NCBI RefSeq assembly: GCF_028823535.1 | Contig: NZ_JAQIYM010000016.1 | Coordinates: 92,732-156,731, forward strand | DNA length: 64,000 nt | Direction of reading: 5' to 3' | Origin: Pseudomonas serbica | GTDB taxonomy: Bacteria; Pseudomonadota; Gammaproteobacteria; Pseudomonadales; Pseudomonadaceae | Part shown: positions 35,113 to 43,990 of the stretch, piece by piece | How the letters are laid out: every line of letters starts with the position of its first letter | Position numbering within the stretch: the first letter of the stretch is position 1 | Program-made: the position numbers and the translations under genes | Notes under the pieces: model-generated | What the model saw: only the letters and a program-made list of their open reading frames with translations | Databases searched by the model: none | Told to the model about the DNA's origin: nothing

Positions 35113-35638
35113 GGGTGCAGGCGCAGGTAGCCCCCTTTCTAATTCCAAATCATCTTTGTCGGACAATATGTAGTGACTAAAAATATTCACTACAAAACCG
35201 TTGACGCCTTCGATTTGCCCTTGCATGATGCAGACATCTCCCCGATCGGGAGTACTGGCAACACGCTTGAGCAAGCTCGTCTGACCGCCGAGCTGTTTTT
35301 TCCGGATACACGCTGCCCACAAGGCAGATTGAAGAAGCTGACCTGGCCTGAACGTCCAGTACAAGGGCGAGAAGCGCTGGCGATCCATCCTCATGATGCT
35401 TGTGGCCGACCCTGAAAACGTCGGCAGGGGCCAAAGGTTATCGCCGCTTCTCTTCGTTGTGACGCTATTGCGTAGCAGTTATTCAACACGACTACATGCA
35501 ACAGACGCGGGACCCTGTCGATTTTGGCGGACGACTGCTGACGTCCTGGTTTCGGTGCCAGGGATCAACTAACCGATGGGCTACATGTATTAGCGAATCA
35601 ACTTTGAAAGATCACCAAATGGTCAAGGGGGCTTTATC
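35113..35638. other. Gap without a recognised gene
   Basis: 526 bases. Frames of 60-95 codons exist on both strands (for example 35110-35394 minus) but none has a ribosome site or a family pattern I recognise. Base composition is lower in GC than the neighbourhood, so this may be a decayed gene or an acquired fragment. Confidence 0.5.
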
Positions 35639-35968
35639 ATGAATCTGAACAATCAACCCACTATCGAAGAACTGGCTCGTATGTTCGCGGCTAAAAAAGA
35701 CAGCCACGACAGCCATATTCTCTGGATCAGCAAATCGGGCCAGGTGCATATTGACTGCCTGTCGCCGCATGCCCATGAAGCGGAGTTCGACCAGAACAAC
35801 CAGAACCTGCTCGCCCGACTGAAAATGTACCGTCGCGGCCAGGGCTATGTCGGCAAGAAAGCCGCGGCCGACAAGGACTTCATCGGGAATGTTCTGCAAA
35901 CGCTGAAACAGGCGTGGGACTCGTTGCAGAACCAGAACGAAGTTCGGGTGATTGATCGGTTCTACTGA
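35639..35968 (+). CDS. Small conserved hypothetical protein
   Basis: 109 residues (MNLNNQPTIEELARMFAAKKD...). Soluble, no signal peptide. IEELARMFAAKKDSHDSHILWISKSG resembles short Pseudomonas proteins of unknown function. It is followed immediately by a strong terminator, which supports an independent transcript. Confidence 0.75.
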   Translation: MNLNNQPTIEELARMFAAKKDSHDSHILWISKSGQVHIDCLSPHAHEAEFDQNNQNLLARLKMYRRGQGYVGKKAAADKDFIGNVLQTLKQAWDSLQNQNEVRVIDRFY

Positions 35969-35988
35969 TTAACATTTAACTCATTCAA

Positions 35989-36029
35989 AAAAGGGCCTGC
36001 TCCCAAAAAGAGCAGGCCCTTTTTATTTT
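35989..36029 (+). terminator. Strong rho-independent terminator
   Basis: Perfect 14-base arms: AAAAGGGCCTGCTC (35989-36002) and GAGCAGGCCCTTTT (36010-36023), with a 7-base loop and T-rich tail. It ends the small gene at 35968 and could also stop the lysR remnant read from the other side. Confidence 0.9.
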
Positions 36030-36068
36030 CCTGTCTGCAAACTAACCACTGCAGGAAGGGCGCAGTGG

Positions 36069-36255
36069 TCAGGAAAAATCGGTACCCGGTACCAGGTCCA
36101 TAAAAGCCAACGCTGCAGCACTGTGATAATTGTTCTTGCGCCGAAGCAGCGCGGCCCCGCGCCTGGGCCCCTCACCCAGCAATGGAATCCGGCGCAATGC
36201 ACGCTCTGCAGTAGCGATGGGTTCCGGAAGGATCGTTGCCATGGCGGTGTGCTGA
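36069..36255 (-). pseudogene. 3' remnant of a LysR regulator gene
   Basis: Minus-strand translation ...MATILPEPIATAERALRRIPLLGEGPRRGA...FMDLVPGTDFS and stop matches the C-terminal 60 residues of LysR proteins (effector-domain end). The helix-turn-helix and most of the effector domain are absent. The right boundary abuts a carbonic anhydrase fragment, approximately at 36245-36264. Confidence 0.7.
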
Positions 36256-36761
36256 ATGACTTCGGCGAGCTGTTCGTCATCCGTAACGCCGGCAACATCG
36301 TGCCCTCCTACAGCCCCCATCCAGGTGGTGTGTCGGCCACGGTGGAGTACGCGGTCGCGGTGCTCGGCGTGACCGACATCGTGATCTGCGGCCATTCCGA
36401 CTGCGGCGCGATGACGGCAGTTGCCAAGTGCACATGCATGGACCACCTGCCCGCCGTCAGCGGCTGGTTGCAACACGCCGAATCGGCCAAGGTGATCAAC
36501 CAATCCCGGCCCCACGCGGATGAGGCGGCCAAAGTCAGTTCGATGGTGCGCGAGAATGTCATCGCCCAGCTGGCGAACATCCAGACTCATCCGAGCGTAC
36601 GCCTGGCTCAGGAGAAAGGCCTGCTGAACCTGCATGGCTGGGTGTACGACATCGAGACCGGCTCGATCGATGCCCTGGATGGCGGCAGCCGCACGTTCGT
36701 GTCGCTGGCCGATCACCCGAGGACTTGCGCCGTGTATGGCAAGGCCGTCGAAGCCGCCTGA
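36256..36761 (+). pseudogene. 5'-truncated beta-carbonic anhydrase
   Basis: Plus-strand sequence from GELFVIRNAGNIVPSY to the C-terminus is a beta-carbonic anhydrase, including the zinc ligands His and Cys of ICGHSDCGAMTA. The first 55 or so residues, which carry the other zinc Cys and the Asp-Arg dyad (CSDSR), are missing. The open frame continues upstream through lysR sequence, so any product would be inactive. Beta-carbonic anhydrases interconvert CO2 and bicarbonate. Confidence 0.88.
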
Positions 36762-36804
36762 GCTCGACCGCAGCGATCGCCCAGGCAGCCGCTGCGGATA
36801 TTTT

Positions 36805-38307
36805 TTAGCGTTTGACCGACAGATCGACCTGGGTCATGCGACTGCGAATGGTGAAGACACCATCGCCCGAAAGAATCGCGCTGCGCGCAAACAGGCGCCC
36901 GCTCTCCCAGTTCGACAAGCCCAGTTCCGGCTTGTTGAGTGCGTACTGACCATCGACCCAACGGGTGATCCCGTTGCCGACAAAGGGCGCGTTGACCGCG
37001 TTGTAGAAGCGTTCCTGTGTCGCGGCATCTTCACTGAGCAGCGACACGGTGAATTGCGGGCTGTAGCGGTTGAACAAGGCGATGGCGCTGTCCAGGTCGT
37101 CAACGATCTTCAGGCTGACCTCCGGGGTCTCTTCCCACTCCCACTCGCGACCCAGTTGATCTTCCGGCAAAGGTTCGGCCTGTGCTTCGGTGCGGTAGCC
37201 TTCGGCGCGGTAGACCTCGACGCTCGCGGTTTGCCAACCCGCCGGCAGGAACGATTCGCTGCCTTCCACGATGTGCAACTTGCAGCCCTGGCCACGAGAC
37301 TGGCCAGCCTGTTGCAGCGCATCGAGAAACAACGGCACCAGCTCAGCGGCGCGATCGCGGTGGATCAGGCAGACGTTCAGGGTGTTGCAGACCTTACGGT
37401 CGAGGGAGTTGCGCACCACGGCGGCGAAGCGCGTGGCATCGGCATCCGTGTGGGCGATCAACCAGGCGCCACCGGTACCGTGCAGGCTGACGGCGGTGCC
37501 GGCCTGCTGCGCGATGCTGCCCAGTTGACTGACGGCGCGCCCCGAACCGCGGGCCACGGCCAAGGACAGGCGGCGGTCGGCGAACATTGCCCAACCGGCG
37601 GCGTGATTGACGCTTTCCACCAGCGACACCGCACCGGTCGGCAGGCCGGCGTCATTCAGCGCCGGGTCCAGTGCGTGGGTGACGATGGCCTGGGCCGTGC
37701 CCAACGCATCGCTACCAATGCGCAGCACCGCGGTGTTACCGGTGCGCAACACACCGGCGGCATCGGCGAAAACGTTCGGCCGGCCTTCGAAGACGAATGC
37801 GACGATGCCCAGCGGCGAGACCACTTGCTCGACTTTCCAGCCGTCGTGCTCGACGCAGCTGATGACTTTGCCACGGGTGGCCGACGCATCGCGCCATGCG
37901 CGCAGGCCTTTGATCATGTCGCGGCGCATGCGCTCATCGGCCAGCAAACGCGTGGTCGAACGGCCGCGGGCCTTGGCCCGTTCGATGTCGGCCTGGTTCG
38001 CAGCCTCGATCAAGGCCCAGCACTCAGGCGTCTCCAGACGTTGGGCGAACTCATCGAAGAAGGCGCTGATGGCCTGGTCCGACACCGTCGACAACGCCTT
38101 GAACGCCGCCTCGGCACGCTCGATCGCGACGGCCGCCGCTTGCTGGTCTGCCACCGGGATCAGCAACAGTTCACCGCTGACCTGCTCCACCAACAGGTGG
38201 TCACCGGGTTGAAAGCGAGCCGCCAGTTCGGGGCTGACCACGGTGACACGATTACCGGCGAAAGGGATCGGCGTGCCAGCGACTAGACGTTCGAGCGCAA
38301 GAGACAT
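36805..38307 (-). CDS. ProA-like aldehyde dehydrogenase (glutamate-5-semialdehyde dehydrogenase paralogue)
   Basis: 500 residues from the ATG at 38307; the frame extends upstream without a ribosome site. ALDH-superfamily protein of the gamma-glutamyl phosphate reductase branch: VAFVFEGRPNVFADAAG, RIGSDALGTAQ, and KVCNTLNVCLIHR with the catalytic Cys. ProA is about 420 residues, so this carries about 80 more, mainly at the N-terminus (SLALERLVAGTPIPFAG). A housekeeping proA is expected elsewhere, so this is probably a paralogue with another substrate. No metabolic neighbours. Confidence 0.8.
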   Translation of the reverse strand: MSLALERLVAGTPIPFAGNRVTVVSPELAARFQPGDHLLVEQVSGELLLIPVADQQAAAVAIERAEAAFKALSTVSDQAISAFFDEFAQRLETPECWALIEAANQADIERAKARGRSTTRLLADERMRRDMIKGLRAWRDASATRGKVISCVEHDGWKVEQVVSPLGIVAFVFEGRPNVFADAAGVLRTGNTAVLRIGSDALGTAQAIVTHALDPALNDAGLPTGAVSLVESVNHAAGWAMFADRRLSLAVARGSGRAVSQLGSIAQQAGTAVSLHGTGGAWLIAHTDADATRFAAVVRNSLDRKVCNTLNVCLIHRDRAAELVPLFLDALQQAGQSRGQGCKLHIVEGSESFLPAGWQTASVEVYRAEGYRTEAQAEPLPEDQLGREWEWEETPEVSLKIVDDLDSAIALFNRYSPQFTVSLLSEDAATQERFYNAVNAPFVGNGITRWVDGQYALNKPELGLSNWESGRLFARSAILSGDGVFTIRSRMTQVDLSVKR

Positions 38308-38402
38308 GAAGCGGTTACACCATGCAATGGGCGGGTGGAAAATGTATAGCAAAAGTCACTGAGCGTCACCCGCCCCCATATCCATAGAGCCAGCACCATT
38401 GC

Positions 38403-38507
38403 TGTGGGAGCGAGCCTGCTCGCGAAAGCGGTCTCACCGTTAACATTGATATCGACTGACAGCACCTCATCGTCGGAACGCTGCCCGGAGCCGGCTCGCT
38501 CCCACAG
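38403..38507. repeat. REP pair, GCGAGC core
   Basis: TGTGGGAGCGAGCCTGCTCG... at 38403-38429 and a diverged inverted partner (GGAGCCGGCTCGCTCCC...) at 38487-38507. Lies between the divergent ProA-like and DoxX genes. Confidence 0.75.
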
Positions 38508-38689
38508 GGTTTGCGTTCAGGCCGGACGTTTTGCGCGAACTACGTATCAAAGTGTGTACAGCCCCGCCCCCGACACAACCCGCACTTAAATCCCCGCACA
38601 AACGACACAACGCAGATACACCCGGTTGATGAAATAAGCCTCAACGGGCAATCCCCCGCCCGACATCCCTGCCTCGAAGGAGATCAACC

Positions 38690-39205
38690 ATGAGCGCCAC
38701 TATTTCATCGGCCGTCAAAGGCCTGCACCTGAACCTTGACCGAGCCGGAAGCTGGATCGCGCCATTGACCCTGCGGGTGTTCCTTGCGTGGGAGTTCTTC
38801 GAGTCAGGCCTGGAGAAATTCAACGGCGAGAACTGGTTCGCCGACATCCAGGACCGTTTCCTGTTTCCGTTCAACCACCTGCCAGCCACCCTGAATTGGG
38901 AACTGTCGATGTGGGTAGAGCTGATCTGCGCCCTCGCCCTGCTGGTGGGCCTGGCCACGCGGTTCTCGGCAATCAGCCTGATCGTGGTGACCATTGTCGC
39001 GACCGCCGCGGTGCACTGGCCGGCCGACTGGTCGACCTTGAGCGAACTGGCCCAGGGTTACTCCATCAGCAACAAAGGTTTCGGCAACTTCAAGCTGCCG
39101 CTGATCTACCTCGCCGCCCTGGTGCCGCTGGTCCTGTCAGGCCCCGGCAAGTTCAGCCTCGATGCCTTGCTGGCCCGCTGTTTCTGGCGTCGCCATCAAC
39201 ACTGA
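38690..39205 (+). CDS. DoxX-family membrane protein
   Basis: 171 residues with four membrane helices. LTLRVFLAWEFFESGLEKFNG matches the DoxX/TQO-small helix 1 with its charged Glu/Lys; GLATRFSAISLIVVTIVA follows. Members join quinone-linked oxidation or redox stress membranes complexes. AAGGAG precedes the ATG at about 9 bases. Start is well supported; function is not. Confidence 0.85.
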   Translation: MSATISSAVKGLHLNLDRAGSWIAPLTLRVFLAWEFFESGLEKFNGENWFADIQDRFLFPFNHLPATLNWELSMWVELICALALLVGLATRFSAISLIVVTIVATAAVHWPADWSTLSELAQGYSISNKGFGNFKLPLIYLAALVPLVLSGPGKFSLDALLARCFWRRHQH

Positions 39206-39245
39206 TACGTAACAGCATTGCATCTGCGGCTCGTTCTGCGCGCGA

Positions 39246-39431
39246 ATGTCGCGGGCAGTGCTCGCCACCTGGTTGTACGTGGTGGTTACCCGTGCGTTGT
39301 TTGTCATCTGGCCCATGGAAGGCACGCCGGTGCGTTATGCAGACGATCCGTTGATCCGCTCACTGCTACTGTCCCTGACTGGCATCGGCGGCCCGGCGAT
39401 TGTCGATGCGTTGCATGATGCGAAGTTTTGA
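39246..39431 (+). CDS. Possible small membrane protein
   Basis: 61 residues (MSRAVLATWLYVVVTRALFVIWPMEG...) with one or two hydrophobic segments. No clear ribosome site, no family recognised. It could be a remnant of a longer gene. Kept because it lies 40 bases after doxX on the same strand. Confidence 0.3.
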   Translation: MSRAVLATWLYVVVTRALFVIWPMEGTPVRYADDPLIRSLLLSLTGIGGPAIVDALHDAKF

Positions 39432-39444
39432 TCATTGCGCCTCT

Positions 39445-40995
39445 TCAGGGTCGCTTCGATGAAGCGACTGTCGCTTGCACCTGCGGGTCAGCCCAGGAAA
39501 ACCGGTACACCGTCGCCGACACACCCGGATGACACTGCCCGTTATCGGCCTGCGCGCCGACAATCGACCATTGCGCCCGGGTGTTCTGCCCCAGTGCCCG
39601 TGCAGCCTCGGGTTTGAAGCAACGGCCCAGCACGTCGGCCGGCACCAGGGCATAGGCCTGCGGGTGTTCGCGCAACCATTGCGCCGCCCTTTCCACGGTG
39701 GAGTCGAGCATGCCGAAGTGTACGATCGGCTGACGGGCGAACAGCCAGTGCCCTTCGCTCCAGTTGACCAATACGAGGTCGGCGCCCTGGGTCAGGGTGT
39801 TGGCCTGTGCCATGAGCACTTGATTGGGATTGGTCCCGTCCCTGATCGGCTCGACAAAACCCCGGGCGAACCACAGCACGAACCAGGTGGCGACCAATGC
39901 CGGGAACACTCGCCGAAATCGCCGGCGCTGCCTGAACCAACGCTGCAGCAACCAGGGCACCAGCGGCGCCGCCACCAGCACCAGCCCCGGCAACGCCGGG
40001 TAAATGTACAACTTGCGCTTGCCGCTGCTGATGCAGAAAAACAGCACCACCAGCGCCACCCAGCCGAGCAACACCAGCACCCGGCCATCGCGTTTTTGCA
40101 GCTGACGGCGCCAGGCGGGCACCAGCCACGGCAAGACCAATACCAGCGGCAGCCAATACTGGGGAATGACGTTGGTAAAGAAGTACCAGAAAGGTTCACG
40201 GTGATGCCAGGCGGCGGCATAGCGTCCGGCGGTCTGGCGCAGGAGGATTTCCCGCGCATAGGCGATTTCGTCAGCGCTGCCATTGAGCGTTATGGACAAG
40301 GCCAGGGGCAGCAGCCAGACCGCAATCGCGGCCAGCATGAAGCCAAATCCGAGCAGCCACTTGCGCGCCTGCCCCGGCATCGCCACCACCCCCGGCCAGC
40401 CCTTGCGTAGCGCGTAGGCATAGGGGATCAGCAGCAACGCCGGAAGAAAGCCCACGCCTTTGGTGATCACGCCGATGCCCATCGCCGCGCAGCCCACATA
40501 GAACCAGCGCCAGGCCGGTCCGAGCAGCAGATGACGCGCCAGGCCGTACAAGCCCAGGGTCGTGAACAGAATCAGGAAACTGTCGATCTGCCCAGTGCGC
40601 AGGATGCTGTAGGTCTGGTAGGTCGCCAGGTACAACAGCGCTGCGATGCGCCCGATGCGCTGGGTCCACAACCGACGGCCAAGGTCGTAGACCATTGCCG
40701 TCACCGTTACCGCCGAAAACAGCCCTGGAATATACAACGCGATGTTGGGCATGCCGGTGAGCCAGACGAAGAACGCCACCGTCCACATGAAGATGGGCGG
40801 CTTGTCGCCGTAGATCTCACCGGCACGGTGCGGGATCAGCCATGAGCCGTTGTGCAGCATCTCCAGGGCCACACCGAGGAAGCGTTCTTCGTCCACATTC
40901 TGCGCCTGACGCCAGCCCAGACCGGCGCCGATCAACAGCAGGGCAAACAGCATCAGGCCCAGGCACTCGACCCTGGGCGACAACGATCTGCGCAT
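39445..40995 (-). CDS. ArnT-like GT39 glycosyltransferase
   Basis: 516 residues with about ten membrane helices. The N-terminal periplasmic loop carries DEERFLGVALEML and GEIYGDKPPIFMW, matching the ArnT/PMT pattern with an acidic pair. ArnT moves L-Ara4N from undecaprenyl phosphate to lipid A; related Rgt enzymes move galacturonic acid. The upstream genes supply a UDP-uronic acid epimerase and an ArnC-like transferase, so galacturonic acid or a related sugar is the more likely donor. GAAGGA precedes the ATG. Last gene of the operon. Confidence 0.85.
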   Translation of the reverse strand: MRRSLSPRVECLGLMLFALLLIGAGLGWRQAQNVDEERFLGVALEMLHNGSWLIPHRAGEIYGDKPPIFMWTVAFFVWLTGMPNIALYIPGLFSAVTVTAMVYDLGRRLWTQRIGRIAALLYLATYQTYSILRTGQIDSFLILFTTLGLYGLARHLLLGPAWRWFYVGCAAMGIGVITKGVGFLPALLLIPYAYALRKGWPGVVAMPGQARKWLLGFGFMLAAIAVWLLPLALSITLNGSADEIAYAREILLRQTAGRYAAAWHHREPFWYFFTNVIPQYWLPLVLVLPWLVPAWRRQLQKRDGRVLVLLGWVALVVLFFCISSGKRKLYIYPALPGLVLVAAPLVPWLLQRWFRQRRRFRRVFPALVATWFVLWFARGFVEPIRDGTNPNQVLMAQANTLTQGADLVLVNWSEGHWLFARQPIVHFGMLDSTVERAAQWLREHPQAYALVPADVLGRCFKPEAARALGQNTRAQWSIVGAQADNGQCHPGVSATVYRFSWADPQVQATVASSKRP

Positions 40996-40998
40996 CGG

Positions 40999-41277
40999 TT
41001 ATTCCTTCAGGCTTTTGCTTTTGGCAATCAGTTGCAGATTGCGCAAATAGACGATGGCGCCAAAGGCCTGGCCGACGATAAAAACCGGGTCCTGGCGATA
41101 GATCGCGTAGGCGAACAGCAGCGTGCTGCCGACGATGCTCAAATACCAGAAGCTCACCGGAATCACGCTGCGTTTTTTGTATTCGCTGTACAGCCACTGC
41201 AAGACAAAGCGGCCGGTGAAGGCGATCTGGCCGGCGAAACCGATCACCAGCCACAAGGTTTCACGAGTCAGCATCAT
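40999..41277 (-). CDS. Lipid-A-disaccharide-synthase N-terminal-domain (LAB_N) protein
   Basis: 92 residues from one of two tandem ATGs (41277 or 41274) overlapping the GT2 stop. Three membrane helices; FAGQIAFTGRFVLQWLYSEYKKRSVIPVSFWYLS is the LAB_N signature. Such small proteins accompany ArnC/ArnT-like pairs and probably help flip or stabilise the lipid-linked sugar, as ArnE/F or multidrug-resistance-like flippases do. Sits between the GT2 and GT39 genes of the same operon. Confidence 0.88.
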   Translation of the reverse strand: MMLTRETLWLVIGFAGQIAFTGRFVLQWLYSEYKKRSVIPVSFWYLSIVGSTLLFAYAIYRQDPVFIVGQAFGAIVYLRNLQLIAKSKSLKE

Positions 41278-42014
41278 CCTTCGAACTCCTGGGCATGGGT
41301 GTGCAACCGCGTGCGCTTGATCAGCCACCAGACGCCGATCAGGTCAAGTACGCCCACCAGCGCGCGGTCGAGATTGCCGTACTTGGACACCCCGGCCGTG
41401 CGCGCGCGATGGTTGACCGGATGGACTATCATTCGGCCGTTGTGGCGCTGGATCAACGCCGGGATGAATCGATGCATGTGGTCGAAATACGGCAGGCGCA
41501 GAAACGCCGCGCGCTCGATCAGCTTCAAGCCGCAGCCGGTGTCCGGTGTGGAATCCTTGAGCAAGCGACGGCGCAGGCCGTTGGCAAAACGCGAAGCCCA
41601 GCGCTTGCTTGCGGTGTCGCGGCGGTTGACCCGGTGACCGGCCACCAGTTGCACGTCGCCCCTGCCCCGCTCGCCGCGCACCAGCGCGAGCATGCCGGGA
41701 ATATCCGCCGGATCATTCTGGCCGTCGCCGTCGAGGGTCGCCAGCCATTGCCCGCGCGCTTCCCGTGCCGCGTGATAGAGCGATGTGCTCTGCCCCAGCG
41801 AGCGTTGGTGATGGAGGATGCGCAAGGCGCTCAGGCCGTTGTTTTTGATTTGTCGCAGCTCGTGCAAGGTGGCGTCGGTACTGCCATCGTCGACGACAAT
41901 GATTTCATACGCTTCGTTGGCCAGCGCCTCGCGCACCTCTTCAAGCAGCGGCCTGAGATTGTTCGCTTCGTTCTTCGCCGGAATCAGTACCGATACAAAT
42001 ATGTCTTGGCTCAT
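41274..42014 (-). CDS. GT2 polyprenyl-phosphate sugar transferase (ArnC/DPM-like)
   Basis: 246 residues from the ATG at 42014 (MSQDIFVSVL). SVLIPAKNEANNL, VVDDGSTDAT and TLDGDGQNDPADIP are GT2 motifs with the metal-binding Asp residues. The C-terminus lacks the two membrane helices of ArnC but has HTHAQEFEG after one hydrophobic stretch (ALVGVLDLIGVWWLI). It would load the sugar made by the epimerase onto undecaprenyl phosphate at the cytoplasmic face. Start lies 47 bases after the epimerase stop. Confidence 0.85.
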   Translation of the reverse strand: MSQDIFVSVLIPAKNEANNLRPLLEEVREALANEAYEIIVVDDGSTDATLHELRQIKNNGLSALRILHHQRSLGQSTSLYHAAREARGQWLATLDGDGQNDPADIPGMLALVRGERGRGDVQLVAGHRVNRRDTASKRWASRFANGLRRRLLKDSTPDTGCGLKLIERAAFLRLPYFDHMHRFIPALIQRHNGRMIVHPVNHRARTAGVSKYGNLDRALVGVLDLIGVWWLIKRTRLHTHAQEFEG

Positions 42015-42061
42015 GGAGTCCCCTCGCCCTTCTGGGTTTACCGTTATCAGCGGCGAACGTT

Positions 42062-43039
42062 TCAAATCTGATAAAACTGCCGATACCACTGCACAAAGGC
42101 CCCGACACCGGTTTCAACCGACACCCGCGGGCGAAAGTCGATCCACGCTTGCAGCGCCGAGACATCGGCCCAGGTCTTGACCACATCACCGTCCTGCATC
42201 GGCATGAAATTGCGCCGGGCCTTTGTGCCCAATGCCGTTTCCAGGCACCTGATAAAATCCAGCAGCGCCATGGGCTCGCCGCGACCAATGTTGAACAGGC
42301 GGTTGCAACCCTGGCCAGGTACGTCCGCCACCGGCGGCCGTGTGCGCAGGCGGGCGATGCTTTCGACGATGTCGTCGATGTAGGTGAAGTCCCGCGCCAT
42401 CTCGCCCTGGTTGTAGACGTCGATGGGCTGGCCGTTGAGGATCGCCTGGGTGAATTTGAACGGCGCCATGTCGGGCCGGCCCCAGGGCCCGTAGACGGTA
42501 AAGAAGCGCAGGCCACTGGCCTTCAAGCCGTACAGATGGCAGTAACTGTGGGCCAGCAGCTCATTGGCCCGCTTGGTGGCCGCGTACAACGAAACCGGGT
42601 AATCGACGGCATCTTCGACGCGAAAAGGCATGCTGCGGTTGCTGCCGTACACCGAACTGCTCGACGCATAGATCAGGTGTTCGGGGCGATGGTGCCGACA
42701 GGCTTCCAGCACATTGAGGAACCCCACCAGGTTCGACTGGCCATAGGCATCCGGTTGGTCCAGCGAATAACGCACGCCGGCCTGGGCTGCCAGGTGCACC
42801 ACTTCGCTGAACCGCTGCTCGCGGAACAAATCCATCAAGGCCGGCTTGTCGACGATGTCCATTTTCAGGAAGCGAAAACCCGGCAGGGACTGCAGTTCCC
42901 TGAGGCGTGCCTGCTTGAGCGCGACATCGTAGTAGTCGTTGAGGTTGTCGATACCGACCACGTCATGACCGTCCTGGCACAAGCGCCTGGCCGTATGAAA
43001 GCCGATGAATCCGGCGGCGCCGGTGACGAGAACCGTCAC
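42062..43039 (-). CDS. NAD-dependent UDP-glucuronate 4-epimerase-like protein
   Basis: 325 residues from a GTG start. Extended SDR: TGAAGFIGFHTA (NAD site) at 6-17, VHLAAQAGVRYS, SSSVYG and YAATKRANE (catalytic Tyr/Lys). The RYSLDQPDAYGQSNLVGFLNVLE stretch is that of UDP-glucuronate/galacturonate epimerases. It would make UDP-galacturonate as donor for the next two enzymes. First gene of the operon; nested inverted repeats lie upstream. Confidence 0.88.
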   Translation of the reverse strand: MTVLVTGAAGFIGFHTARRLCQDGHDVVGIDNLNDYYDVALKQARLRELQSLPGFRFLKMDIVDKPALMDLFREQRFSEVVHLAAQAGVRYSLDQPDAYGQSNLVGFLNVLEACRHHRPEHLIYASSSSVYGSNRSMPFRVEDAVDYPVSLYAATKRANELLAHSYCHLYGLKASGLRFFTVYGPWGRPDMAPFKFTQAILNGQPIDVYNQGEMARDFTYIDDIVESIARLRTRPPVADVPGQGCNRLFNIGRGEPMALLDFIRCLETALGTKARRNFMPMQDGDVVKTWADVSALQAWIDFRPRVSVETGVGAFVQWYRQFYQI

Positions 43040-43108
43040 GAGGCGTCCACTCGAGAGGAGGCACCGGGCGATGCCGTGTGACTGCTGATAAACCAGGCCT
43101 GCTTCATG

Positions 43109-43169
43109 TTCTGTTTCCGTTCATGACATTTCTAACGTGTTGCTCGGTCATGAAGCTTGTAAAACAGAA
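43109..43169. promoter_or_regulatory. Two nested inverted repeats upstream of the epimerase operon
   Basis: Outer arms TTCTGTTT (43109-43116) and AAACAGAA (43162-43169); inner arms TTCATGAC (43120-43127) and GTCATGAA (43147-43154). Both are perfect 8-base arms. Located 70-130 bases before the epimerase start and 57 after the SleB-like gene stop. Could be an operator, leader structure or terminator for neither gene in particular. Confidence 0.4.
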
Positions 43170-43225
43170 ATATTGCAGTTTCGCTGGCGTCGATAAATTT
43201 CAGGGTTTTTCCTGCACAAACGCCA

Positions 43226-43846
43226 CTACTTCGCATCCCCGCCATGGGGTTTGTAAAACTTGAACAAGCCGATGTTGGCGGTATTGATGTACTCCCTGGC
43301 CCAATCCGGTTTCACCGTGCGGTCATGAAAATACAGCGCCCCCTTGGTGCGATCCGGCAATTGCTTGTTCAGCGCCTTGCGTGCGATTTCCTTCGCCATC
43401 GCATAAGGCACCTCTTCCTGCACTGAGTCGGAACGACCGTCGCACCACCAGGAGAACTGGCAGTTCTTGCTCTGCGAACCCTGCTTGACCACACCGCACA
43501 CGGTATCGGGAAAACCTTGGTGGCCAAGGCGGTTCATGACCACATTGGCCACCGCTTCCATGTCGATCGCGTTCTTGCCCTTGGCTTCCCAGTAGATCGA
43601 ACGGGCGAGACAGGTGATGGCGTCATCCAGCGGCGCTTTCCCCACCGGGTCCACGGCCTGGACCTCGGGCTGGGTAATGGCTTCGGACCTGGATGCCGAC
43701 GCGGGGCTGCTGTTTTGCGCGGCCTTATGCTCCAGTACCTCGGCTTTGTCTTCAGCGACTTTCTGTTTGTTCTCCTGGTCGGCGGCGAATGCCGGGATAG
43801 CGAGCAGGGTCAGAGCGAGGAAGGTGGCTATCCAGTCTTGGCGCAT
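43226..43846 (-). CDS. SleB-like cell-wall hydrolase, exported
   Basis: 206 residues with a signal peptide (cleavage after about PAFA, residue 20) and a low-complexity charged linker to about 75. The hydrolase domain has TCLARSIYWEAKG with the catalytic Glu and NVVMNRLGHQGFPDTVCGVVKQGSQ. Such enzymes are lytic transglycosylases or muramidases acting in the periplasm on peptidoglycan. Convergent/divergent neighbours do not point to a specific process. Confidence 0.88.
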   Translation of the reverse strand: MRQDWIATFLALTLLAIPAFAADQENKQKVAEDKAEVLEHKAAQNSSPASASRSEAITQPEVQAVDPVGKAPLDDAITCLARSIYWEAKGKNAIDMEAVANVVMNRLGHQGFPDTVCGVVKQGSQSKNCQFSWWCDGRSDSVQEEVPYAMAKEIARKALNKQLPDRTKGALYFHDRTVKPDWAREYINTANIGLFKFYKPHGGDAK

Positions 43847-43990
43847 GGTCGGGCACTACTCTCTAGGCAGTATCGCTTCAGTGTAGTATTGAAATGATTG
43901 CACACGGCAGGCCAGATCCCGGAAAAAGGCATTGCGCTCAAGGGGGGCACTTCGCGCATCATGGGTGCAGTCAGCTCAAGGAGGATTTCC

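Noticed and set aside
35110..35394. Minus-strand frame of 94 codons after the GNAT gene
   Set aside because: No ribosome site, no family pattern and overlap with other short frames; too weak to call a gene.
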